The notes: generated by a model not told the origin, from the sequence alone. A stretch of DNA of 64,000 bases from Leucothrix arctica (GCF_003172895.1 NZ_QGKL01000012.1:124001-188000), one strand, 5' to 3'. Positions 9,601 to 18,043 are shown, counted from the first letter of the stretch. Numbers and translations are program-made.

Positions 9601-9788
9601 TCAGTAGTTCTCTGAGTTATCCATTAGAAGGTGATGGTGACCCTAAATGGACTTATGGCTTTGGGTATAGTGACTGGCGACCAAACAAGTTTAACTTACA
9701 GTATTCAAACTACGGGCCTAACGACTTGTTTGAACCAAACTACAAAGAAAACGGTACTTGGTCTTTTAGTTATAACTGGAAGTTCTAA
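6669..9788 (+). CDS. Exported protein with DUF3131-like N-terminus, 16-residue repeats and predicted outer-membrane barrel
   Basis: A 1039-residue protein with a signal peptide (cleavage probable after VTA, residue 32). Residues about 45-225 align by eye with the second half of the DUF3131 paralogues (NT-x-P-x-Q-x-W-x-Y pattern, then DGIGVS) but lack the WDT motif. Residues 244-370 are eight tandem 16-residue repeats of the form (I/V)P-x-L-x-T. A long Pro/Val/Lys-rich region follows, with stray copies of the repeat motif near AVPRLQTQIKL. Residues about 840-1039 are aromatic- and glycine-rich alternating beta strands ending in NWKF, typical of an outer-membrane barrel, with YSDW-centred halves duplicated 99 residues apart. 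I know no described protein with this order. Export channel or anchor for the glycan is inference. Confidence 0.8.
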   Translation: MLLRRSCALNITLRQSLLSLSVFVCSTVSVTAQEPPQLPILEKAKVLHCVQSEGAAKEALGAFWEIQDETDNFPDEHLLKNETHSLHAATLDILLNTLVNTAQRYPALRTQVERTMLQWNYCDVMQEGVLFDIKSDGIGVSRALAPENSPINWEGFKSLGFFGEVEGRFIPELISFDQQSLRVDFEWLFHRIYRQQCFPHPDTSGLFDRFENNLNKKVIAQSEVAEATEYTYSWDSECIYPVSVPELKAQVKVEPLLDIPLLKTQLKIIEIPLVIPQLNTTVLLSPIPVTVPLLKTELLIIPTEILVPLLKTTVLIVPVEIDIPVLETSVVIIPIEILIPILQTAVEVEEQPAVIPKLLTKLVIDKPKVKVVVYNGIGLDGIQTHSHGLTSGSGGTGFGSSRPAPTHKHRPGDVHGPGIPVAHKVIAASRVAPAVVVRRPQAVQAIPVAAQPQKMIIVDKNQPLLERLLGGLAAGSNVLIVDNIQLTVNEYNGSVETVISNSNIGTLESVLPAKLPVAAPAAEAKQFVKSNFVPTITSTPQVTVQPKPVVNVQVAAKPQPVVRVKPLVVTKPVSTKQTAAKKILNELLAVPMVESMVFVNEPMSRTMLKPVVIKKQVRDLLAVPRLQTQIKLTAIQASKSRNRTKAKAKRTPQKKQSSDVSSSLFIYSPYENGDKPKSGEKTVEQLLQEYAEYEENLAARKAGKRPKKKQIINKPVESYKPDSQPVIKKIEARLKASVKTQVSQEVDVARLNTQIFVGKRSQVSLPKEQMLSTSQNYKNSTKPATFIFSEKSADARDIAQFSAPAANIPVGLGADAPAPYFIDETFVEELPSDVVKKGKRKPIGLAGGVYLKKSLANSKWAIGGSVNRKLIKDDYWFARGGWNYSLENEEDPFSYSWGIGYSDWHPGTFSAQLNNWGPLKLGDGLALDKAVASFGYSVKSEILKKYRLSLSGALNIPIDGNSSAAANFRWSPKENWYISSSLSYPLEGDGDPKWTYGFGYSDWRPNKFNLQYSNYGPNDLFEPNYKENGTWSFSYNWKF
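7398..7778 (+). repeat. Eight tandem 16-residue (48-base) protein repeats
   Basis: Residues 244-370 of the 1039-residue protein. Unit starts are VPELKA, IPLLKT, IPQLNT, VPLLKT, VPLLKT, IPVLET, IPILQT and IPKLLT; the first unit has 15 residues and the others 16. The consensus is (I/V)-P-x-L-x-T followed by alternating hydrophobics and often P-x-E-I. The DNA copies have diverged, so the conservation is at the protein level. Confidence 0.85.
9186..9785 (+). repeat. Internal duplication in the predicted beta-barrel domain
   Basis: Two halves of the C-terminal domain share the same pattern: GYSDWHPGTF with NNWGP in the first, and GYSDWRPNKF with SNYGP in the second. The YSDW motifs sit at residues 901-904 and 1000-1003, exactly 99 residues apart. 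Confidence 0.75.
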
Positions 9789-9854
9789 ATTCACGACTTA
9801 TTAAGTGAAGAAGTGCCACTCTTGGTCAAGTAATAATAAAAATGAGCAATTCTT

Positions 9855-11093
9855 ATGAGTGCATCTGACGCAGTAGCTGAAGAATCAGTGAAAACCAAGG
9901 CACGGTCTTGGTCCTATCTTGATACAGGCGCAACCCGCGATTTACGTTTAGACTTCATGCGCGGCATCGTTATCCCATTGCTTTTTGCTAGTCACTTTGA
10001 GTACTTTTCTGCGCTTATGTACATTGGTTGGGAGCGCATAGGTATTGTTTCTACCGCTGAAATATTTGTTATTTTAGCTGGTGTCGTGGTCGGTATGGTA
10101 TTTGGTAAACGATTGCGTACTGATGGCCTTGGTGCAGTCATGCCAGCGTTATTAGATCGTTCGGTTAAACTCTATATGACCAACGTGGTGTTGATCCTAA
10201 TTATTGCGGGTATACGATTTATACCTGAGATCGATAGCACCATTATCACGACTTACCATAGCCCTTATAGTGGGAAAACCTATCCATTATTTACCAGTAT
10301 GGACTCGAGTATTTTCACACTACTTCATCAAACACTATTGTTACGTATAGGGCCGCATCAGTTCCAGATTGTGGGCATGTACGTGGTGATGTTTATCCTT
10401 GTGACACCTTTTGTATTCTTTATGATTAGTCGCAAGCGAGTAGGGGTGTTACTGGGCTTGAGTTGGGTCATTTATTTTATAAACTTTGGTGCGCCAGAGT
10501 CTAACCCCGGCAGTCCTGCTTACCGACCAACGAATGCTCAGTTTGAATACGCATTTCCTATTTACGCTTGGCAGCTTATTTATGTGCATGGTATTGCGGC
10601 AGGTTATTACAAAAAGCAGGTGATCGAGTTCTTCTCTACTAAGTTGGGTAAAGCGTTACTGTATGCGTCATTCTTACTCACGGCAGCGTTGATCGTTTTG
10701 ACTTGGCACAACCCATTGGATGAGTTTGAGTCGGTGAAACTGACTTGGCTTTCAACGGACACGTTCCATTGGTTGAATAATAATTACTTCCAGAAGTATA
10801 AATTAGGGCCGGGTCGTTTGCTTAACGTGACGGTGGTGTTGATTACCATGTACGCGTTACTGACACGTTTTTGGATGCCTATTAATAAGGCGCTAGGGTG
10901 GTTCTTTATTCCGCTGGGGCAAGCGTCACTTTATGTGTTTTATGTGCATATCTTCTTCTTACTGATTTTGGCGAATACACCATTACCAGAGATGAATGAT
11001 TTTTGGATTAATACGGGTATTCACGTGGGTCTATTGTTGGCGATTTGGACGATGGTGAAGACACGATTTATGTTTAAGATAATTCCGAATTAA
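9855..11093 (+). CDS. OpgC-like membrane acyltransferase
   Basis: A 412-residue polytopic membrane protein with about ten hydrophobic segments. The N-terminal RDLRLDFMRGIVIP and the following FAEIF-like TAEIFVILAGVVVGMVFG match the OpgC family, which succinylates osmoregulated periplasmic glucans in the inner membrane. It ends the rightward operon, 66 bases after the barrel protein and just before a strong terminator. Because the locus also has a GT2 synthase, the likely substrate is the glycan made there. The acyl donor and product are not visible from sequence. No good ribosome binding site precedes the ATG. Confidence 0.85.
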   Translation: MSASDAVAEESVKTKARSWSYLDTGATRDLRLDFMRGIVIPLLFASHFEYFSALMYIGWERIGIVSTAEIFVILAGVVVGMVFGKRLRTDGLGAVMPALLDRSVKLYMTNVVLILIIAGIRFIPEIDSTIITTYHSPYSGKTYPLFTSMDSSIFTLLHQTLLLRIGPHQFQIVGMYVVMFILVTPFVFFMISRKRVGVLLGLSWVIYFINFGAPESNPGSPAYRPTNAQFEYAFPIYAWQLIYVHGIAAGYYKKQVIEFFSTKLGKALLYASFLLTAALIVLTWHNPLDEFESVKLTWLSTDTFHWLNNNYFQKYKLGPGRLLNVTVVLITMYALLTRFWMPINKALGWFFIPLGQASLYVFYVHIFFLLILANTPLPEMNDFWINTGIHVGLLLAIWTMVKTRFMFKIIPN

Positions 11094-11160
11094 AGAAGTA
11101 ATTTGATAATAGGTTTTAAATGGAGTCTTTAAGGCTGACTTTAGGACTTACTATTCAATA

Positions 11161-11201
11161 AAAAAGGGCCATGGAAGTGTTAACTATCCATGGCCCTTTT
11201 T
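11161..11201. terminator. Bidirectional Rho-independent terminator
   Basis: A perfect 15-base stem (11161-11175 with 11187-11201) around an 11-base loop. The stem core is GGGCCATGGA, flanked by A5 on one side and T5 on the other, so it can end transcription of both the rightward OpgC-like gene and the leftward DUF1244 gene. Confidence 0.92.
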
Positions 11202-11218
11202 ACGCTTTAAGCTAAGAC

Positions 11219-11533
11219 TTAATGTCCGCTAATCTTTGCATGCAAAGGCTTAGTATCTGCAAATGCCTTCATCTGTTCATCGCTGGCTTTGCCTTGGTGG
11301 TTTTCTTTCCACTCTGAAAACGGCATGCCATAGATTGCTTCACGCGCTGCATCGTAGTCCATGTCTTCACCCAGTTCATTTGCTGCGCCCATATACCACT
11401 TACTCATGCAGTTACGGCAAAAGCCTGACAGATTCATTAGGTCAATGTTCTGCACGTCTTTACGCTCCTGAAGGTGTTTAACCAAGGCACGAAAAGCGGC
11501 TGCTTCTGCTTTAATTTGCGTATCGTTATCCAT
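11219..11533 (-). CDS. DUF1244 family protein
   Basis: A 104-residue soluble protein that matches DUF1244 closely: AFRALVKHLQER, then DVQNIDLMNLSGFCRNC, SKWY and YGMPFSEWK. The two cysteines in GFCRNCMSKW are conserved in the family and could bind a metal; function is unknown. The length is typical. It is transcribed leftward after ppc with 48 bases between them and ends at the shared terminator at 11161-11201. Confidence 0.93.
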   Translation of the reverse strand: MDNDTQIKAEAAAFRALVKHLQERKDVQNIDLMNLSGFCRNCMSKWYMGAANELGEDMDYDAAREAIYGMPFSEWKENHQGKASDEQMKAFADTKPLHAKISGH

Positions 11534-11581
11534 GTTGTTCTACTCGTTATTTATGTCGATAAGGCCAGCGATTATGCCAGA

Positions 11582-14380
11582 TTAACCGGTGTTTCGCATA
11601 CCTGCTGCGAGTGCATTGATGGTTAGCAGTAAACCGTCCAACCAAGGCGACTCTTCGTCATTGTCCTGTAGCGGACGATGTCGCTTAAGTAGCATCACTT
11701 GAATATGGTTTAACGGATCAAGGTAAGGCTCACGACGCGTTAACGACGCACTTAACTGGGTATCTGCTTCCAGTAAACTAGACTGCTCGCTCAACGCCAG
11801 AATCTCTTTAACAGTAAGCTCATACTCAGTTTTGATCATTTGATAGATCATTTCTGACTGCTCTTTATCCTTCCAAAGCTGCGAGTATTCCTTTGCAGTA
11901 TCCATGCGTGCTTTGCTTAGAGACATTTGAACGTTGCTCACGAGTGCACGGAAGAAAGGCCAGTTTTTATGCATGTCTTTTAGCGCGGCTTCGCCTTCAG
12001 TAGACTCCGAGCGGAAGCTTGCCAGTGCCGAACCGATACCGTACCAAGCAGGCAGAGTATGACGTGCTTGTGACCAACCAAATACCCAAGGGATCGCACG
12101 AATCGAAGACTTAGAACGCACCACGGCTTTACGATGAGACGGGCGAGAGCCAATATTCAACAAACCCACTTCTTGAACCGGAGTGTTCTCGTAGAAGTAG
12201 TCTTGGAAACCTTCAGTATCGTCAGTAAGCACACGGTAACTAGCTTCACCTGCTTCAGCGATTTTAGCCATAGCTGATAAGTACTGTTCACCATAAGGGC
12301 CTTGTTTCTTAACCAAGCCAATACTGCTTTTCATCAAACCTGTCATACCTACGCCAAGTTCATACACCGCTGTTTCAACGTTGCTGTACTTGTTGGAAAT
12401 AACTTCACCTTGTTCGGTGAATTTGATCTGACCTTTAACAGTGTCAGGCGGCTGAGACAAAATCGCTTCATGCGTAGGGCCACCACCACGGCCAACCGTA
12501 CCACCACGACCGTGGAATAGTCGGCAGTTCACATCGTATTTTTCAGTCAGTGCAATCACTTGCTTCTGAGCGTTATAGAGACTCCATTGAGACGCTAAAA
12601 TACCGCCATCTTTACAAGAGTCAGAGTAGCCCAGCATCACTTCCTGCATATTGCCGGATACGTCTAGCAATGCTTTATAAGTAGGGTTCGCTAGTAACTT
12701 ATCTAGCACGATCGCGATGTGTTGCAGATCTTCAATGGTTTCAAATAACGGTGAAATCTGGATATCAGCAAAGTACTTACCGTCACTGTCTTTACCCGCA
12801 AGACCCGCTAAGCGCGCAAGGAACATGACTTCCATGATGTGACTAGCGCTATGTGTCATTGAGATAACGTAAGTACCAAAAATGCTATCGCCAGTCTCTT
12901 TACGCATCTCAATCATTGTGTCGAATACTTTCAACACTTCAATCGTTTGGTCAGTCAGCGAAGCAGGGTTGGCGCGTGGTAGTGCGGTATTTTCAATAAG
13001 CTCACTTAGGACGGCAATGCGTTGATCTTCGTCCATATCCGCATAACCAAGGTTAGGTCTGAATTGCTCCAGCACCTCAGTCACTGCTTGTGTATGTTCG
13101 GTAGATTCTTGACGAATATCCAAGTCAAACAGGCTAAAGCCACAGGTCTCAGCAATACGAATCAAGTCCTTCAGTTCACTATCCGCAGTCGCTTGGTCGC
13201 CATGGCTATAGAGCGAATCACGAATGATATAGAGATCTTTCATGTAAGCGTCGATGCCGTTGTAAGCATGGGGGAAGCTTGTGATTGCTTCGCCATTTAG
13301 ACGCGCATTGACTTGAAGTAGATTTTGTTTAAGACGGTAAGCCATCATCTGTAACTTACGGCGGTATGGTTCGTGGCGTAGTTGCAGTGGTTTCTCTTTG
13401 AAAACATCAACTAGCAGGTCATCTTCATCCGATTTAATGGATGCGTTAAAATCATCGCTAGGTGCAACGAATGCTAGGTCATGCGACAGAATGTTTCGTA
13501 ATGAGCGAGTACGCGATATGTATTCGTTCAATACGCATTGCATGTGTAAACGTATGGCATTTCGAGTCACGTCAGCGGTTACGAATGGATTGCCGTCACG
13601 GTCACCACCGATCCATGAACCAAATTTGATAACACGCGGTATAGTGATTTCACCCTCACCATAAACCTTGTTAACTGAGCGCTCAAAGTAACGGTACATT
13701 TGAGGAATAGCTTCGAAAATACTGTTGTTAAAGTAGAACAAACCGAAGCGGATTTCGTCTTCAACGGTTGGTTTGTCAACGCGTACATCATTGGTACGCC
13801 AAAGCAGTTGGATTTTTGCTTTTAGATGACGCATAAGATCGGTCCGTTCTTCTTCGATCAAGTGGTCATTATGAAGTTGGTTTAACGTCAAGAAAATACT
13901 ACGCTGTATAACCATGACTGTGCGACGACGCGCTTCCGTCGGGTGAGCGGTGAACACAGGTAAGTACTGCATTTCATTAATGACTTTTTGTAGCTCATCC
14001 GCGCTTAAGCCTTGGTTTTTCATGTCGTTAACAGAGCCTAGGAAAGAGCCTTTCCATAGCGTATCTGAGTTAGTACGAAAAATCTTACGACGGTTTCTGT
14101 GAAGTAAATTCTCTTCTACAATATTCGAAAGCATGTAGAAAATATTGAATGAACGAATAACTTCTTCAACACGATCAATATCAAGTGACTCGATATACCT
14201 CATTAATTCAGCACGGTCGACATCATTGTTATTAGCGCTTAATTTTATGTAGCCTTTGCGCAGGTGCTCTACATCGTTATAAAGTGCTTCGCCGCCTAGT
14301 TCACAAAGTACTTCGCCTAAAAGGTCACCGACCATTCGTACTTGTTCTTGCAGGGTAGCTGTTTGCATTTCGTTACTCAT
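11582..14380 (-). CDS. ppc: Phosphoenolpyruvate carboxylase
   Basis: A 932-residue cytosolic enzyme that adds bicarbonate to phosphoenolpyruvate to give oxaloacetate, replenishing the TCA cycle. Conserved landmarks are FTAHPTEARRRT (catalytic His), GSWIGGDRDGNP, LFHGRGGTVGRGGGP, and the C-terminal AAGMRNTG that closes the active site. The length is slightly above E. coli Ppc (883). The ATG at 14380 is preceded by GAGG five bases upstream, supporting the start. It is the only anaplerotic enzyme seen here. Confidence 0.98.
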   Translation of the reverse strand: MSNEMQTATLQEQVRMVGDLLGEVLCELGGEALYNDVEHLRKGYIKLSANNNDVDRAELMRYIESLDIDRVEEVIRSFNIFYMLSNIVEENLLHRNRRKIFRTNSDTLWKGSFLGSVNDMKNQGLSADELQKVINEMQYLPVFTAHPTEARRRTVMVIQRSIFLTLNQLHNDHLIEEERTDLMRHLKAKIQLLWRTNDVRVDKPTVEDEIRFGLFYFNNSIFEAIPQMYRYFERSVNKVYGEGEITIPRVIKFGSWIGGDRDGNPFVTADVTRNAIRLHMQCVLNEYISRTRSLRNILSHDLAFVAPSDDFNASIKSDEDDLLVDVFKEKPLQLRHEPYRRKLQMMAYRLKQNLLQVNARLNGEAITSFPHAYNGIDAYMKDLYIIRDSLYSHGDQATADSELKDLIRIAETCGFSLFDLDIRQESTEHTQAVTEVLEQFRPNLGYADMDEDQRIAVLSELIENTALPRANPASLTDQTIEVLKVFDTMIEMRKETGDSIFGTYVISMTHSASHIMEVMFLARLAGLAGKDSDGKYFADIQISPLFETIEDLQHIAIVLDKLLANPTYKALLDVSGNMQEVMLGYSDSCKDGGILASQWSLYNAQKQVIALTEKYDVNCRLFHGRGGTVGRGGGPTHEAILSQPPDTVKGQIKFTEQGEVISNKYSNVETAVYELGVGMTGLMKSSIGLVKKQGPYGEQYLSAMAKIAEAGEASYRVLTDDTEGFQDYFYENTPVQEVGLLNIGSRPSHRKAVVRSKSSIRAIPWVFGWSQARHTLPAWYGIGSALASFRSESTEGEAALKDMHKNWPFFRALVSNVQMSLSKARMDTAKEYSQLWKDKEQSEMIYQMIKTEYELTVKEILALSEQSSLLEADTQLSASLTRREPYLDPLNHIQVMLLKRHRPLQDNDEESPWLDGLLLTINALAAGMRNTG

Positions 14381-14524
14381 AAAAAGCCTCAGTTGAATCG
14401 TAGTTGTCTTTTTTTGTCTTATTTATCTATATTTTACGTACTCTATTATGTTTTTAGATCCATGTGAATATACCAATAGTTGTGGCCGTGCGAATAAATA
14501 CTAAACCGTGATACAGTCCGCCCC

Positions 14525-16039
14525 ATGAGCAAAATAATCTTAACTACCCTAAACGCACGCTACCTGCACTCCGCTTTTGGCCTGCGTTATTTGTACGCGA
14601 ACCTCGGCAATTTACAAGTGCAAGCGAGCGTGCAAGAGTTCACTATTCACGAAACTCCTATCAATATTGCAGAGACTTTATTAGCTGAAAAACCGTCCAT
14701 TATCGGTATCAGTGTCTATATCTGGAATATCATTGAGGTGACGGAGTTGGTTGGCTTATTAAAGCAAATCTCTCCTGAAGTGGTGATTGTGTTGGGTGGG
14801 CCAGAAGTGAGTCATCCGCCAGATTTGCCAGCCGTGTGTGAACTGGTTGATTATGTGGTGACGGGCGCTGGTGAAGTGAGTTTTGTAACACTGTGTCAGC
14901 AGTTATTGAGCGGTCAAAAGCCGCTGAATAAAATAGTGACAGGTGTCACTATGCCATTGGATCAACTCAAGTTGCCTTATGAGTATTACAGTGAAGAAGA
15001 CATCGCAAACAGAATTACTTACGTTGAAGCATCAAGAGGGTGTCCGTTTAAGTGTGAGTTCTGTCTATCCGCATTGGATAAGACTGCGAAGCCATTTGAG
15101 CTAGGTGCGTTTCTTGAAGAGATGGATTTGTTGTATAAGCGGGGCGCACGTAACTTTAAGTTTATCGACCGCACGTTTAATCTCAAAGTTAAAACCTCCG
15201 TTGCAATCCTAGAGTTCTTTTTAGAGCGAATGGATGAAGACTTATACCTTCATTTCGAAGTTATCCCCGATAATTTACCTGACGCGTTAAAGGTCATGTT
15301 AGAACGCTTTCCACCTAACCGATTACAGTTCGAAATTGGTGTGCAGACGTTTGACCCTGTCATTCAAACATTGATTAGCCGTCGTCAGGATAATGAAAAG
15401 ACAAAAGAGAACTTGCGTTGGTTACGTGAAAATACTGGGGCACATTTACATACAGACCTTATTTTTGGTTTACCGGGTGATAGCTTAGAAAACTTCGCGC
15501 TGAGTTTTGATCAGTTAGCTGCATTGAAACCGCAAGAGATTCAATTGGGTATTTTGAAGCGTTTACGTGGTGCTCCGCTAAACCGTCATATTGATGAGTA
15601 TCAGTTACGTTATAACCCAAGTCCGCCGTATAACATTTTAAGTACACGAGATATTGATTTCCAAACCATGCAGCGGGTCAACCGTTTAGCACGTTATTGG
15701 GACATGATTGCTAACTCAGGTCGTTTCACAACAACGTTACCGCTTATTTTAGGTGATCAACCTTTTTGGCGCTTTATGAAGTTGTCAGACACGTTGTTTA
15801 AGGAAGCGGGTAGTACATGGAAAATCGCGCTAAAGCGTTTATTTGGTTTGGTCTATCAGGTGATGTTGAATGAGTTGGATGTACTAGAAAGTGATGCGCA
15901 GCAAGTATTGCAGTTGGACTTCCAACGCGCTGGCTTTAAAGGGAGTATGGTTTTCTCTCAAGCAGAGAAAGTTGAGAAGGGTATTAAGAAGGGTACGCCT
16001 AACAAACGTCAGAACACGCACCAACAAACAGCTGATTAG
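14525..16039 (+). CDS. B12-binding-domain radical SAM protein (DUF4080 type)
   Basis: A 504-residue protein. Residues 1-130 form a cobalamin-binding-like Rossmann domain (LGGPEVSHPP at 90-99) without an obvious DxHxxG His, so cobalamin binding may be His-off. The radical SAM core has RGCPFKCEFC, giving the cluster cysteines 173, 177 and 180. The C-terminal region resembles DUF4080. The family is common and its substrates are unknown; a methyltransferase-type reaction is only inferred. It has its own start region divergent from ppc and ends at a hairpin shared with the convergent lipoprotein gene. No clear ribosome binding site. Confidence 0.88.
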   Translation: MSKIILTTLNARYLHSAFGLRYLYANLGNLQVQASVQEFTIHETPINIAETLLAEKPSIIGISVYIWNIIEVTELVGLLKQISPEVVIVLGGPEVSHPPDLPAVCELVDYVVTGAGEVSFVTLCQQLLSGQKPLNKIVTGVTMPLDQLKLPYEYYSEEDIANRITYVEASRGCPFKCEFCLSALDKTAKPFELGAFLEEMDLLYKRGARNFKFIDRTFNLKVKTSVAILEFFLERMDEDLYLHFEVIPDNLPDALKVMLERFPPNRLQFEIGVQTFDPVIQTLISRRQDNEKTKENLRWLRENTGAHLHTDLIFGLPGDSLENFALSFDQLAALKPQEIQLGILKRLRGAPLNRHIDEYQLRYNPSPPYNILSTRDIDFQTMQRVNRLARYWDMIANSGRFTTTLPLILGDQPFWRFMKLSDTLFKEAGSTWKIALKRLFGLVYQVMLNELDVLESDAQQVLQLDFQRAGFKGSMVFSQAEKVEKGIKKGTPNKRQNTHQQTAD

Positions 16040-16069
16040 AGCCTTTAGCCATTGATGACTAAAGGCTCT
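16038..16069. terminator. Hairpin between convergent genes, probable bidirectional terminator
   Basis: A perfect 11-base stem AGAGCCTTTAG (16038-16048) pairs with CTAAAGGCTCT (16059-16069) across a 10-base loop. It starts at the stop codon of the radical SAM gene and is followed by only a short GTTT tract, so termination may be partial. Confidence 0.75.
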
Positions 16070-16078
16070 GTTTAAGCG

Positions 16079-18043
16079 TTACTGTCCGTTTGCTTCATTC
16101 AAAAGGATTTGAATTTGTTCAGAGTAACGGTTAGCTAAGGTATCATAAGTTACACCACTGTCTGTTGTACCCGCTGGTGCAGGTGTAGAGTCAAAGACAA
16201 TCGCTTTAGCACCAATACTTTGTACTTTTGCAATTAGGTTCTGCATACGTAGTTTGTAGTCTTCCTGACTAACGTCTTTGAAGTAGTCATTTGTACTGCT
16301 ATTAATCCAAACAAAGTCTGCTTCACTCGCAGCAACATTACTATCAAACCTACTTAATAAGTCACACAGTGTATCTCCACCGACAGATTCATTGATGATT
16401 GTTGCGTTAGGAAGGTTTTCCATGACGTAAGAATCAAAGCCGTTATTCGAGAACCAGCTATCACCTAACAACACGTGAGTACCTTCACTCGCGTTAGTGT
16501 CGCCTGACACAAATGTGTTAGCGAAATCAGCGATTGCGTGAGCACCAACAGCGTTAGGATGATCTGGATCTTCGTAGAAGTTCCACAGCGTTTCACCGGC
16601 ATTCAAACCAGAAACGATTGCTGAAGATTCCGTTATAGTGATTTGTGTATCAGTTAGGCTTTCGACTTGAGCAACACGATAAACAGCATTACTTGCTAAG
16701 TATGTGATTAACTGGCCAGTCACTAGTCCAGAAGTAGAGGTAACATTAATTGATGTTGCTCCAGCACTTGCAGCGCTATTAACCGTGTAAGTCTCTAAAC
16801 CTTCTGTTTCAGCTTGACCATCAACATCAGATACAAAGCCTTGGCCTTTTAACAAACCATAATGCATTTCTACACGCGTAAACGTAGCGATAGTTTCAGC
16901 TGTTGCTGTACAACTCACTGTGCCTTCAGTTTCTGTTGGAGGCGTTACAACGACAACTGGCTCTTCTTCGGCCTCAGTTTCTGTAACAGGTTCTTGCTCG
17001 GTTTCAGTCTCAGTTTCTGTAACAGGCTCTTGTTCTGTTTCTGTCACCGGCTCTTGTGGAGTCTCGGTTTCAGTAACTGGCTCGGTCACCGTAGTATTTG
17101 ATTCACTAATCAAATCAGCTACTTTACTAGAGTAGCGATAAGATAAAGTTTGGTTTGTTACCACGCCATCAGCTGATGCGTTGGCAGACCCTGCAACAGC
17201 ATCAAAGACAATCGCTGTTGCGCCTGCGCTTTGTACCTTAGCAATAAGGTCTTGTAAGCGTAGCTTATATTCTTCCTGAGATACGCCAACAGTGTAGTCA
17301 CTAACACTACTATTGATCCAAACGTACTGAGCGCCTTTAGCACTAACGTCAGTATCGAAGCCCGCTAATAAGTCGCAGAGACCGTCAGCATCACTTGCGT
17401 TATTGATAATGTTAGCACTTGGGTATCGCTTCTCAAGACGCTCAGTAAAGGCCTCGTCATTGATCCAGCCATCACCAATAATTACGTGAGTTGTACCTGC
17501 ATTAACAATGGCAGCACTTTCTCTATATGAAAGATCTGCAAGAGCCTTTTGACCATAATGGTTTGGTGTATATTCATGGTCGTAAAAATTCCAAGCATTA
17601 TTTCCAGCAGCAACCTTAGACACTAGAGCAGTACTTTCTGTCAGTGTGATAGTTGTCGCTGTTAGGCTTTCTATCTTGGCGACGTTGTAGTCAAAGTTCT
17701 CACCCAAATAGGTAATCAACTGACCGACAACTAATGCAGTTGTAGAGTCGACATCAATCGTTCTAGCCCATTGTTCTGCGTCAGCAGTAACGGTTAGTGG
17801 CAACGTACCGCCAGACTCACTAGAGACAAACGAAGTATCGCGTAAAAAACCATAGTGCATTGGTATGCGCTGGAAGCTATTTATAGCGTTGCCTGTGGCG
17901 TCACACTTTGACGTTGTAGTTGCTGTCGGTGTATTTGTGACTACCGTATTAGTTGTTTGGCCTGAGTTACTACTACTGCTGTTACACCCGTGAAGTGCTA
18001 GTAGGCTAAGTGAAACAAGGCTCATCTTGAGCAATCTGTTCAT
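16079..18043 (-). CDS. Lipoprotein with two SGNH-hydrolase-like copies joined by a Thr/Glu linker
   Basis: 654 residues with a lipobox ending at Cys20. Two homologous copies (about 47-316 and 378-652) flank a TETE/EPV linker (317-376). Each copy has a beta-rich part, then an SGNH-like part. Copy 2 keeps all four SGNH residues: Ser529 in GDSW, Gly555 or Gly556 in VGGD, Asn585 in TNDY, and His495 in DPDHPNAVG. In copy 1 the same positions are Gly192, Asp218/Ala219, Ser248 and Thr159, so it looks inactive. The DxxHPNxxG block, normally C-terminal, precedes GDSW, which suggests circular permutation. The ATG has AGAGGA eight bases upstream. An esterase acting on an envelope or extracellular glycan is plausible but unproven. 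Confidence 0.82.
   Translation of the reverse strand: MNRLLKMSLVSLSLLALHGCNSSSSNSGQTTNTVVTNTPTATTTSKCDATGNAINSFQRIPMHYGFLRDTSFVSSESGGTLPLTVTADAEQWARTIDVDSTTALVVGQLITYLGENFDYNVAKIESLTATTITLTESTALVSKVAAGNNAWNFYDHEYTPNHYGQKALADLSYRESAAIVNAGTTHVIIGDGWINDEAFTERLEKRYPSANIINNASDADGLCDLLAGFDTDVSAKGAQYVWINSSVSDYTVGVSQEEYKLRLQDLIAKVQSAGATAIVFDAVAGSANASADGVVTNQTLSYRYSSKVADLISESNTTVTEPVTETETPQEPVTETEQEPVTETETETEQEPVTETEAEEEPVVVVTPPTETEGTVSCTATAETIATFTRVEMHYGLLKGQGFVSDVDGQAETEGLETYTVNSAASAGATSINVTSTSGLVTGQLITYLASNAVYRVAQVESLTDTQITITESSAIVSGLNAGETLWNFYEDPDHPNAVGAHAIADFANTFVSGDTNASEGTHVLLGDSWFSNNGFDSYVMENLPNATIINESVGGDTLCDLLSRFDSNVAASEADFVWINSSTNDYFKDVSQEDYKLRMQNLIAKVQSIGAKAIVFDSTPAPAGTTDSGVTYDTLANRYSEQIQILLNEANGQ
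16963..17095 (-). repeat. Low-complexity Thr/Glu-rich linker repeats
   Basis: This encodes repeated EPVTETE units (about residues 317-361 of the lipoprotein) between its two SGNH-like copies. It is a flexible acidic linker; the short repeated codons make it prone to length variation. Confidence 0.75.

Noticed and set aside
571-11093. Reading the polysaccharide locus as a standard bcs cellulose operon
   Set aside because: No PilZ domain, BcsB, BcsC-type TPR protein or BcsZ is present, and DUF3131 and OpgC-like genes are not part of bcs operons.
571-11093. Reading the locus as the classical opgGH glucan operon
   Set aside because: No OpgG-like protein is seen and the synthase is shorter than OpgH (about 850 residues).
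16862-17135. Forward Ser/Val- and Cys/Phe-rich open frames opposite the lipoprotein linker
   Set aside because: Low-complexity antisense of the TETE linker; no ribosome binding site or family.
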